Positions 1 to 6,528 are shown, numbered from the stretch's first letter. The stretch: DNA of 9,505 bases from JAPEKQ01 sp964487295 (GCA_964487295.1 CAZAQL010000101.1:1-9505); one strand, 5' to 3'. The notes: generated from the letters alone by a model not told the origin. Program-made: numbers and translations.

Positions 1-1066
1 TGAAGCCGGCGCCGAACGCGTGGTGTCCGCCGAGATACGTGTCGTCGCCCTCGAGGTCGATGACCACCGACACCGGAAGTGAGGGGAGCGCTCCCCCTAT
101 GGGACGCGCGCCGTCGCCGCCGTCGAGCGGCTCGAGTCCCGTCGAGCGGCAGTCGTAGACGTCGTTCCCTCCCAGGTCGATGATCAGCGCTGCGCCGTGA
201 CCGTAGTACGTCGTGCCGGTGCCCCCGATGACGACGATCCCCTGGTCGGTCCGGCGAATCTCGATGACGTCGCCCCACGCGATCGACTCCGGGCCGACGC
301 GTTCCGAGTACCGGTCGCCGCCGGTCGCCGGACCGTGGTGCCGCCTGAGATCGGACGCGACGGCGAGCGACGCATCGACCGCCTCGGCGACGATCGCGCC
401 GGCGGAGGCGATGTGCCCGTAGCGGACGCGCCCCGCGACGACGAGAAGGCTGTCCCCGAGCGCGGCGCTCTCCTCCGCCTCCTGCTCCCGAACGTCGATC
501 GGCTTGTCGGGGTCGAACTCCTCCTCCTCGAGCAGGACCGGGGCGTGCGCGATGAGAAAGGCGCGTTCCTCGTCGGAGAGCCCCGCGAAGGCGCGCTCAA
601 GTTCCTCCGTGGCGTGTGCGAAGGCCGGGAGCAGTATCCCGAGCGCATCCGCGGCCTCCGGACCGGGTCCGGGACATGACTCAGGCCAGACCGAGAGATC
701 GAGCTCCTTCGCCGCGGCGATGACGAGCTCGGACGCCCCGACGGGGGAGAGCACATCATCGGCGAGCCCGCGCACGTACCACTCCGTGTCGAGAGGGCGC
801 TCGAGCAGACTGTCGACAACGGTCAGACGGAACGAGTCCGGCGCGTCCGCGTAGTCCGTCCTGAACGATAGGTCGGTCCTGGTGAGCGCGATCGCCCTGA
901 GCGCGTCGTCGAGCGTCTCGGAGACACGTCGTGTGGCGTCCGTGGATCGCGCCGCGCCCGCGGCCTGCCCGACCGGCTCGGCCCGGCAGGTCACCGGCTG
1001 CGTCAGCGCGAGGGCGACCACGATGAGAAGCCTCGCCAGTGTTCGTGCGCCTGCTCTGGGCGTCAT
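1..1066 (-). CDS. Secreted protein of unknown function with Asp/Gly-rich repeats (3' end beyond window)
   Basis: The minus strand is open without a stop from an ATG at 1066 to the left edge, giving 355 residues of an incomplete protein. The start is fixed by a good Shine-Dalgarno sequence (AAGGAGA at 1077-1071) and by a 4-base ATGA overlap with the stop of the upstream hydroxylase gene, so the two are probably translationally coupled. Residues 1-29 look like a Sec signal peptide: Arg at 4, 8 and 12, a hydrophobic stretch LLIVVALALT, and likely cleavage after CRA at 29. Residues 45-245 are mostly helical and acidic, with an EEEEEF run near 180-184. After about 275 the character changes to beta-rich, glycine-rich sequence with two copies of the motif I-D-L-x-G-[ND]-D-x-Y (296-304 and 336-344), 40 residues apart. 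More copies may follow beyond the edge. I do not recognise a named family. The motif resembles repeats I have seen in exported hypothetical proteins of GC-rich environmental bacteria, possibly a beta-helix or calcium-binding fold. Existence as a gene is well supported; function is unknown. Confidence 0.85.
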   Translation of the reverse strand, partial: MTPRAGARTLARLLIVVALALTQPVTCRAEPVGQAAGAARSTDATRRVSETLDDALRAIALTRTDLSFRTDYADAPDSFRLTVVDSLLERPLDTEWYVRGLADDVLSPVGASELVIAAAKELDLSVWPESCPGPGPEAADALGILLPAFAHATEELERAFAGLSDEERAFLIAHAPVLLEEEEFDPDKPIDVREQEAEESAALGDSLLVVAGRVRYGHIASAGAIVAEAVDASLAVASDLRRHHGPATGGDRYSERVGPESIAWGDVIEIRRTDQGIVVIGGTGTTYYGHGAALIIDLGGNDVYDCRSTGLEPLDGGDGARPIGGALPSLPVSVVIDLEGDDTYLGGHHAFGAGF

Positions 1067-3363
1067 GGGTTCTCCTTTTCGGTCAGTCCGAGCCGCACGG
1101 CCTCCGCCGTGATGGGGAGTTCGTCGAAGCGCAGGCCCGTCGCGTGCGCGACGGCGTTGGCGATGGCGACCGCTCCGGGCATGGCCGGCGTCTCTCCGAT
1201 CCCCTTGGCGCCGAAGGGCCCCAGTGAGTAGGGCGCCTCCACGATGTGACAGGATATCTCGGGTGTGTCGAGCGATGTGGGGAGGATATAGGTTGAGAAG
1301 TCGGGCGTCAGGATCGCGGGTCCGTCGGTCTTCATGGATTCGTAGAGAGCCATCCCCACGCCCTGCAACGCCCCACCCTCGATCTGCCCCTCGAGGGTGA
1401 CCGGATTCAGGGCACGCCCGACGTCATGAACGGCGGTGATGCGCACGACGCGCACCTCGCCCGTCCTCGCGTTCACCTCGACCTCGGCGACGTGGGTCGC
1501 ATAGGAGTAGACCGCGTAAGCGTCGCCCTGGCCGTCCTCGTCGAACGTCGACTCCGGGGCCGCGTACCATCCTTCAGCCGCCGTGTTGATGTTCCTGCGC
1601 CAGCAGAGCTCCGCAAGATCGGTGAAGGCGAGGTCGCGCCCGCCGGTCGAGACGATGCCTCTCTCAAACCGAATCTCTGAGGGTGACGATCCCAGCTCCC
1701 CGGCGGCCACCTCAGCGAGCGTTCCGCGGAGCTTCCTCGCAGCGTCGATGACGGCGTTGCCGCTCATGAGGGAGGTCCGGGACGCGACGCTCGGCCCGCT
1801 GTCCGGGACGACGCTCGTGTCGACGTGGTCGACGTGCACCCACTCGACCGGGATCCCGAGCACGTCGGCGGCCATCTGGGAAAGCACCGTGAGGAGCCCC
1901 TGGCCCATCTCGGTCCCGCCGACCGCCACCCGGAGCGAACCGTCGCGGTAGAGGTTAAGGTGCGCGCCAGACGCGTCGAGCGGCAGCCCCTTCGCGCCGA
2001 GACTCACTCCATAGTATATGGAGCCGATGCCGACGCCGCGCAGCACATGGGAAGCCGCCCCCCGGCGGTTCGCTCCCCCGGCCCGCTTCTCCGTCCACCC
2101 CGACTCGTCCCGCGCGACGCGCAGCGTCTCGGGGAGGCCGACGCTCTCCTCGAGCAGCTGTCCGGTCGCCGTTCTCCTGCCGACGGCGAGGCAGTTCGCC
2201 AGTCGGATGTCGATCGGGTCGAGGCCGAGCTTCCCGGCGATCTCATCGACGACGGACTCGTTCGCGAAGATCGTCTGGGGCTGTCCGAACCCCCGGAAGG
2301 CTCCGGTCGTCTGTCGGTTCGTATAGACGCCGTAGCCGTCCGTGCGGACGTTTGGGATGTCGTACGGACCGGTCGCGTGAGCGACCGACCGGAACAGGAC
2401 GACCGGCGTGAGCGTGGAGTAGGCGCCCGCATCCGCGATGATGCGGATGTCCGCCGCCGTGAATCTCCCGTCCCGCGTCGCGCCCAGCTTGTAGCGCACG
2501 ACCATGGGGTGGCGCTTGCTCGAGCGGTAGAAGTCCTCCTCGCGCGTGTGCACGAGGCAGACCGGTCGTCCGACGCGCCAGGCGGCGACCGCGGCGCACG
2601 CGCAGATCTCGCTCGGGACGTCCTCCTTGCCGCCGAACCCCCCGCCGGTGACCGTCTGGATCACGCGGACCCTGGCGAGCGGGATGCCGAGCACTCCCGC
2701 GACCGCCTTCTGCACGTAGTACGGGCACTGCATCGTGCCGTACACGGTGATCGTGCCGCCTTCCTCGGGCACCGCGATCGCGCCGAGCGGCTCCAGGTAG
2801 GAGTGTTCCTGATATCCCGTGCGGAACGTGCGCTCGAGCACGACGTCCGCCTCGGCGAAGCCGGCCTCGACGTCTCCGCGCCGGACCCGGTAGTGGAGGT
2901 ACGCGTTGTCCCCGTCGTGAACGCGCGGCGCGGATGGCTCCATCGCCTCCTCAGCGTCGTACACCGCCTCCAGCTTCTCGAGATCGGGAACGACCAGTCG
3001 TGCTGCCTCCTGTGCCGCTCTCCTCGTCTCGGCGATGACGATCGCGACGGCGTCCCCCGAGTAGCGGACGCGCTCACCGGCGATCAGCGGCTGGTCGGCG
3101 TCGACGCACCCGACCTGATTCTCGCCCGGGATGTCCCGCGCCGTCAGCGCCGCCAGGAAGCCGGGCACGCCTCGCGCGGGGGTCGCGTCAACGCCGCGGA
3201 CCCGGGCGTGCGCGACACCGGGGAGCACGAGTGACGCGTACGCCATGCCCGGGAATCTCAGATCATCGAGATACCGGGCCTTTCCTTTGACCTTGTCCAC
3301 GGCATCGACGCGGCGCACGGACGAGCCGATGGCCGTCCCCTCCGGTCGGACATCCCGCTTCAT
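1063..3363 (-). CDS. Xanthine dehydrogenase/aldehyde oxidase family, molybdopterin-binding large subunit
   Basis: This is the catalytic molybdenum-cofactor subunit of a xanthine oxidase-family hydroxylase, a cytoplasmic enzyme that oxidises purines or aldehyde-like substrates with water as oxygen donor. Counting from ATG 3363 it has 766 residues, a usual length. An N-terminal 'hammerhead' domain (about 10-130) precedes the two Mo-binding regions. Visible motifs are GGGFGGKE at 240-247, AFRGFGQPQ at 355-363, GGTEMGQG at 482-489 and GAKGIGE at 718-724, where Glu724 is the expected catalytic base. By eye, Gln212, Glu247, Arg325 and Phe359 align with bovine Gln767, Glu802, Arg880 and Phe914. The Glu/Arg pair favours a purine substrate over an aldehyde. 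The AYRCSFR loop of CO dehydrogenase is absent. ATG 3363 is chosen over an in-frame GTG at 3423 because AAGGGGG lies 6 bases upstream and the GTG would leave a leader of only about ten bases from the predicted promoter. Partner FeS and FAD subunits are not in the window. Family naming differs (xdhA or xdhB), so no symbol is given. Confidence 0.93.
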   Translation of the reverse strand: MKRDVRPEGTAIGSSVRRVDAVDKVKGKARYLDDLRFPGMAYASLVLPGVAHARVRGVDATPARGVPGFLAALTARDIPGENQVGCVDADQPLIAGERVRYSGDAVAIVIAETRRAAQEAARLVVPDLEKLEAVYDAEEAMEPSAPRVHDGDNAYLHYRVRRGDVEAGFAEADVVLERTFRTGYQEHSYLEPLGAIAVPEEGGTITVYGTMQCPYYVQKAVAGVLGIPLARVRVIQTVTGGGFGGKEDVPSEICACAAVAAWRVGRPVCLVHTREEDFYRSSKRHPMVVRYKLGATRDGRFTAADIRIIADAGAYSTLTPVVLFRSVAHATGPYDIPNVRTDGYGVYTNRQTTGAFRGFGQPQTIFANESVVDEIAGKLGLDPIDIRLANCLAVGRRTATGQLLEESVGLPETLRVARDESGWTEKRAGGANRRGAASHVLRGVGIGSIYYGVSLGAKGLPLDASGAHLNLYRDGSLRVAVGGTEMGQGLLTVLSQMAADVLGIPVEWVHVDHVDTSVVPDSGPSVASRTSLMSGNAVIDAARKLRGTLAEVAAGELGSSPSEIRFERGIVSTGGRDLAFTDLAELCWRRNINTAAEGWYAAPESTFDEDGQGDAYAVYSYATHVAEVEVNARTGEVRVVRITAVHDVGRALNPVTLEGQIEGGALQGVGMALYESMKTDGPAILTPDFSTYILPTSLDTPEISCHIVEAPYSLGPFGAKGIGETPAMPGAVAIANAVAHATGLRFDELPITAEAVRLGLTEKENP

Positions 3364-3369
3364 GAGAGA

Positions 3370-3376
3370 CCCCCTT
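3370..3376 (-). promoter_or_regulatory. Ribosome binding site deciding the hydroxylase start
   Basis: Read on the minus strand this is AAGGGGG, followed by six bases and ATG at 3363. It supports that ATG over the in-frame GTG at 3423, which has no purine-rich sequence at proper spacing. The 20 extra residues the GTG would add are Arg/Lys/Ser-rich and unlike the family's N-terminus. Confidence 0.6.
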
Positions 3377-3440
3377 GACGACCGTCCGCGCGACTTGCGT
3401 CGCGGCGGCTTCGCGATCTGCACCGTTCCGGCGCGACTCG

Positions 3441-3469
3441 ACCCTAGCTGAAGCCGCAGTCGGAGTCAA
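3441..3469 (-). promoter_or_regulatory. Sigma-70-like promoter for the hydroxylase operon
   Basis: On the minus strand TTGACT (3469-3464, five of six matches to TTGACA) is followed by a 17-base spacer and TAGGGT (3446-3441). The -10 keeps the three most important bases (T, A and final T) of TATAAT, a form often seen in GC-rich genomes. Transcription would begin near 3434, giving a leader of about 70 bases to the ATG at 3363. Position, direction and spacing all fit the only minus-strand gene starting here. This is a prediction from sequence alone. Confidence 0.55.
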
Positions 3470-3470
3470 A

Positions 3471-3500
3471 GCCCACGCGTGCCCGTCCGCGGGAGTGGGC
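3471..3500. repeat. Inverted repeat GCCCAC-N18-GTGGGC, candidate operator or activator site
   Basis: Perfect 6-base arms (3471-3476 and 3495-3500) lie in the divergent intergenic region, immediately upstream of the -35 of the leftward promoter. The centre is about 100 bases upstream of the predicted rightward sigma-54 start, a usual distance for an enhancer-binding protein. The arms are short and GC-rich, so chance is possible. Confidence 0.25.
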
Positions 3501-3510
3501 TCGCGGGGAC

Positions 3511-3524
3511 TGAGTGGTTGCTCA
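3511..3524. repeat. Short inverted repeat TGAG-N6-CTCA, candidate operator
   Basis: A 14-base dyad (TGAG at 3511-3514, CTCA at 3521-3524) sits next to the most AT-rich stretch of the intergenic region (around 3522-3540). It lies between the two divergent promoters, about 80 bases upstream of the predicted leftward start and about 70 upstream of the rightward one. The size suits a dimeric regulator, but four-base arms are weak evidence. Confidence 0.2.
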
Positions 3525-3560
3525 TAAAACACGACAAAACCCGCTCTTGCGGCGAATCTC

Positions 3561-3576
3561 CGGCACGGAAGGTGCA
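3561..3576 (+). promoter_or_regulatory. Sigma-54 (RpoN) -24/-12 promoter for the diguanylate cyclase gene
   Basis: CGGCACGGAAGGTGCA matches the consensus TGGCACGRNNNTTGCW at every specified base except the first and the first T of TTGC. The invariant GG (3562-3563) and GC (3574-3575) are separated by exactly ten bases. The element is intergenic, points at the cyclase gene, and has upstream inverted repeats where an activator could bind. Transcription would start near 3587, leaving a leader of about 175 bases. If real, expression needs RpoN and an AAA+ activator, neither of which is in the window. Confidence 0.55.
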
Positions 3577-3600
3577 ACATTGCGTCATGGAGACACGCAC

Positions 3601-3726
3601 CGCCGGACGGCGCGCACGGGGAGCCGCCCGCGCACGCCGCGCGGGCACGCGCGTGCCGCACGGACCCGCGCAAACGCGCACTCTCAGCGTGTCCGCCCGT
3701 GGCGGACGTCGACCGGCGCCGCGGTC
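3601..3726 (+). promoter_or_regulatory. Hairpin-rich leader of the diguanylate cyclase mRNA
   Basis: Between the predicted transcription start and the ribosome binding site five perfect inverted repeats follow one another: CGCCG-GA-CGGCG (3601-3612), the 14-base palindrome GGCACGCGCGTGCC (3644-3657), CGCG-CAAA-CGCG (3667-3678), GTCCGCC-CGT-GGCGGAC (3691-3707, the strongest, seven pairs and a three-base loop) and GACCG-N6-CGGTC (3711-3726). None is followed by a T-run, so they are not ordinary terminators. I could not match them to a known riboswitch. In DNA this GC-rich some hairpins are expected by chance. Confidence 0.3.
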
Positions 3727-3750
3727 TGTGGAACCCATGCCCTGGATCCG

Positions 3751-3756
3751 AGGAGG
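3751..3756 (+). promoter_or_regulatory. Perfect Shine-Dalgarno AGGAGG ahead of an ATC codon
   Basis: AGGAGG is followed by six bases and then ATC at 3763, in frame with the diguanylate cyclase. No ATG, GTG or TTG lies at a usable distance in that frame. The next in-frame ATG (3814) is 57 bases further on and has no ribosome binding site of its own. Confidence 0.45.
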
Positions 3757-3762
3757 ACGGCC

Positions 3763-6444
3763 ATCAGCGAGCAGATCCCGAACGAGAGCATCCTCAGCCG
3801 AACCAGCGCGCTCATGCGACGCGACATATTCTACGAGGCCGACGCGTCGGGGACGATCACGTATGTCTCCTCCGGAGCGGAGCGCTATGGTTTCGACGCG
3901 GATGCGCTGGTCGGGGAGGAGCTCCTCTCCATCGTCGCGCCCGAGCATCGAGAGCGCGTCGCCGGGGAGTTCGCCCGGACGCTCATGACGGGCGACGAGT
4001 TCCCGAGCGAGGTTCCCCTGGTCGATCCAGAGGGCCGCGTGCACTGGTTCGAGGACTGCGCGATCGTCGTCCGCGAGAACGGGCGGGCCGTCGCCATCTC
4101 AGGGTTCCTCCGCGACATCTCGGCACGCAAGACGTCGGCCGTTCATCTCGACCACCTGCGTGCCGTCCTCGACGCGCACCGGAGCATCGGCAAGCTGGTT
4201 CTGAGGTCCACCACGCCGCAGCGCCTCGTTCAGGGCGTCGTCGACGAGCTCGTGCGGACGCGCAGCTACGAGAACGCGTGGATCGCACTCGTGGACGGTC
4301 AGGGGGGCGTGAGGACCATCGCGCACGCCCTCGTCGACAAGGACATGGAGGTGCTGAGGAAGCGGATCGAGAGCGGGATGCCGCCCGACTGCTGGAACGA
4401 AGCGACGACCGCGTCAGGCGCCATCGCGATCGAGGACCCGACCGAGTTCTGTCGTGGGTGCCCGATCGCGGGGCATCACCACGGCAACGGCGCCATGAGC
4501 GTCCGCATCGAGTACGCGGGGGTCACCTACGGCTTTCTCAATGTGTCGATCGCTCCGCTGTTCCTCTCGAATCACGACGAGACCGCGTTGCTGGACGAGG
4601 TGGCCGACGACATCGCGTACGCGCTTCACAACATGGAGCTCGCCGCTCGCAAGCGCGAGGCGGAGCTCGCGCTCATAGAGAGCGAGACCAGGTATCAGAT
4701 GCTCTTCGAGGATTCCCACGACGCCGTCTACGTCACGTCGCTCGACGGGAGGATCCTCGAGGCCAACCAGGCGATGCTCGCGCTCTTCGGACTGACGCGT
4801 GAGGAGATGATCGGCGCGGACGCGCACACGTTCTACGCGAACCCCGACGATCGGGCCGGATTCCAGCGGGCCATCGAGCGAAGCGGGAGCGTGGCCGACT
4901 ACGAGATCCGACTCAAGCGGCGCTCCGGCGAGATCATGGACTGCCTGTTGACGACGAGCGTCAGGCGGGGCGCCGACGGGTCGATCGTCGGGTACCATGG
5001 GATCATCCGGGACGTCACGAGGCAGAAGCAGGCAGAGCGGGCGCTCTTCGAGAGCGAACGACTCTATCGTACGATCTTCGAACTCTCGCCCGAGGCGATC
5101 GTGCTGCTCGACCGTCGCGGGACGTTTCTCGCGGCCAACGACCGGCTCACCGACTGGCTGGGCTACACGCCCGATGAGGTCGTCGGCAGACGCCTTCTCG
5201 AGATGCCGTTCTTCACGGTGAAGAGCAAGACCATCGTGATCCGGAAGTTCCTGAGGAGGCTGAGCGGCAGACCCGTGGCCCCCTACGATCTCGACTTCGT
5301 CGCCAAGAGCGGCAAGCGACGCATCGGCCGTATCGTCGGGACGGTCGTAACGGACGACGCAGGTCGCCCCGAGGCGGACATCGTGATGATCTCGGACGTG
5401 ACCGAGCAGCGCGAGGCGGAGGTTGCGCTTCGCGGGTCGCGCGAGAAGATCGAGGGTCTCCACGGGACCGCGCGCAGGCTCGAGGCCTGCGAGACCGAGG
5501 ACGAGGTCTGTCGCGTCACGGTTGACGCCGCGAAGACCGTCCTCGGATATCCTCGCTGTGTCGTGGCGCAGGCCGCGGACGGTGAGCTCAGACTGAGGAT
5601 GCAGTGTTCCGAGACGGCGGCCGAGTGCGCCGGGGGCGGCGACGCCGTCGACTCGGGACCGATCCACGAGGCGCACGCACGGCGGACGAGCGTCGTGTTC
5701 CCGGCGCCCGGTGCGGCGGCCCCTCATCCCGAGAGCGTCTTTGGCCTCGCATGCGGGATCTGCGTGCCGCTGGGGGACGAGGGTGTCTTCTGCGTCGGGT
5801 CGGAGGAGCTGTGCCAGTACGGCGACAAGGACGTCAGGCTGCTCGAGCTTCTCCTCGGTCACACGGGCGAGTCGCTCCGGCGCATCAGGCTGCTCGCGAG
5901 GCTGCGGGAGCAGGCCACGCGGGATTCGATGACGGGACTCTACAACCGTCGCTACTTCACCGAGGCCATCGGCCGCGACGTCGAGCGGAGCCGTCGGCAC
6001 GGCCGGGGCATCGGCTTCCTGATGATCGACGTCAATCACTTCAAGGCCATCAACGACACGCACGGACACCAGGTCGGCGACGACGTGCTCCGCGCGGTGG
6101 CGGGCTTCCTCGAGCAGCACGTGCGTGCCAGCGAGATGGTGGTGCGGTTCGGTGGCGACGAGTTCCTCGTCGTCATGCCCGACATCGGAGACGATACCGA
6201 CGCCGTGAAGACGCGACTCGCGGAGGCGTTCGAGGCGTGGGTCGCAAGCGACGATGCGCCCTTCGACTTCGAACTCGGGATCGCGATCGGCGGCGCCTTG
6301 TGGGATCCGTACGGCTCCGCGAGCATCCAGGAGACCATCGCGGCGGCCGACGAACGCATGTACGAGGACAAGCGGCGGCAGCGCGTCCAGGATCCTCGGT
6401 GCCTCTCTGACGAGAGCGGTGTTTCGGAACGGCCGGGAGCGTAG
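3763..6444 (+). CDS. Multi-sensor diguanylate cyclase (PAS-GAF-PAS-PAS-GAF-GGDEF)
   Basis: This gene makes a cytoplasmic enzyme expected to convert two GTP to cyclic-di-GMP under control of stacked sensor domains. There are no membrane segments. Counting 893 residues from the proposed ATC start, the order is PAS 22-122, GAF 139-292 (with CRGCP at 230-234 and HHH at 238-240), PAS 307-427, PAS 429-554, a cysteine-rich GAF-like domain 557-712, and GGDEF 717-872. The cyclase keeps DSMTGLYNRRYF (from 721), DVNHFKAINDTHGH (from 756) and RFGGDEF (GGDEF at 797-801), so it should be active. The inhibitory I-site reads RASE (788-791) instead of RxxD. No EAL, HD-GYP or kinase domain follows. The start is uncertain. 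ATC 3763 has a perfect AGGAGG and coding-like third positions begin there. ATG 3814 is the first canonical start but has no ribosome site. GTG 3514 and TTG 3547 or 3580 lie upstream of the predicted transcription start. It ends with tandem TAG TAG, and glycogen phosphorylase follows 84 bases later. Confidence 0.9.
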   Translation: MSEQIPNESILSRTSALMRRDIFYEADASGTITYVSSGAERYGFDADALVGEELLSIVAPEHRERVAGEFARTLMTGDEFPSEVPLVDPEGRVHWFEDCAIVVRENGRAVAISGFLRDISARKTSAVHLDHLRAVLDAHRSIGKLVLRSTTPQRLVQGVVDELVRTRSYENAWIALVDGQGGVRTIAHALVDKDMEVLRKRIESGMPPDCWNEATTASGAIAIEDPTEFCRGCPIAGHHHGNGAMSVRIEYAGVTYGFLNVSIAPLFLSNHDETALLDEVADDIAYALHNMELAARKREAELALIESETRYQMLFEDSHDAVYVTSLDGRILEANQAMLALFGLTREEMIGADAHTFYANPDDRAGFQRAIERSGSVADYEIRLKRRSGEIMDCLLTTSVRRGADGSIVGYHGIIRDVTRQKQAERALFESERLYRTIFELSPEAIVLLDRRGTFLAANDRLTDWLGYTPDEVVGRRLLEMPFFTVKSKTIVIRKFLRRLSGRPVAPYDLDFVAKSGKRRIGRIVGTVVTDDAGRPEADIVMISDVTEQREAEVALRGSREKIEGLHGTARRLEACETEDEVCRVTVDAAKTVLGYPRCVVAQAADGELRLRMQCSETAAECAGGGDAVDSGPIHEAHARRTSVVFPAPGAAAPHPESVFGLACGICVPLGDEGVFCVGSEELCQYGDKDVRLLELLLGHTGESLRRIRLLARLREQATRDSMTGLYNRRYFTEAIGRDVERSRRHGRGIGFLMIDVNHFKAINDTHGHQVGDDVLRAVAGFLEQHVRASEMVVRFGGDEFLVVMPDIGDDTDAVKTRLAEAFEAWVASDDAPFDFELGIAIGGALWDPYGSASIQETIAAADERMYEDKRRQRVQDPRCLSDESGVSERPGA

Positions 6445-6528
6445 TAGAGTATTGCCACGCTGTATCCGTCAACAGGCGGATCACTCACTCCCCCCTCGAC
6501 GCACAACAGGAAGGCGCTGGTCACGACG

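Noticed and set aside
197..854. Several plus-strand and one minus-strand out-of-frame open frames in the first 850 bases
   Set aside because: The minus-strand frame starting at 1066 has a signal peptide, a ribosome site and coupling to the upstream gene. The others are low-complexity Arg/Ser/Pro translations of the same DNA.
1825..3234. Long open frame of about 469 codons on the plus strand opposite the hydroxylase gene
   Set aside because: It is the complement of a clearly recognisable enzyme with all family motifs. Its protein is Arg/Asp/Ala-rich without domains, as expected of antisense frames in GC-rich coding DNA.
1063..3363. Carbon monoxide dehydrogenase large subunit (CoxL)
   Set aside because: The AYRCSFR active-site loop is missing; the equivalent loop is TTGAFRGFGQPQ as in xanthine dehydrogenase-type enzymes.
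3364..3423. GTG at 3423 as the hydroxylase start
   Set aside because: It has no Shine-Dalgarno sequence, would lie only about ten bases from the predicted transcription start, and adds 20 basic residues not typical of the family.
3587..3750. Cyclic-di-GMP riboswitch in the leader of the cyclase gene
   Set aside because: I could not find the conserved class I core segments or tetraloop-receptor arrangement. Only generic GC-rich hairpins are visible.
3514..3762. GTG 3514 (or TTG 3547 or 3580) as the start of the diguanylate cyclase
   Set aside because: These precede the predicted sigma-54 transcription start. The stretch translates to Arg/Thr/His-rich sequence without a domain, and its third positions are less G/C-biased than true coding sequence here.
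4414..6120. Long open frame of about 568 codons on the minus strand opposite the diguanylate cyclase
   Set aside because: It lies wholly within the PAS/GAF/GGDEF gene and has no recognisable domain or ribosome site. It is an antisense shadow.
6464..6481. Inverted repeat ATCCG-N8-CGGAT between the cyclase and glgP as a terminator
   Set aside because: The stem is only five pairs, the loop is eight bases and no T-run follows. It is too weak to call.
6445..6528. Promoter for glgP in the 84-base gap
   Set aside because: TTGCCA (6452-6457) has no acceptable -10 at 16-18 bases. TAGAGT (6445-6450) has only a poor -35. Neither is convincing.
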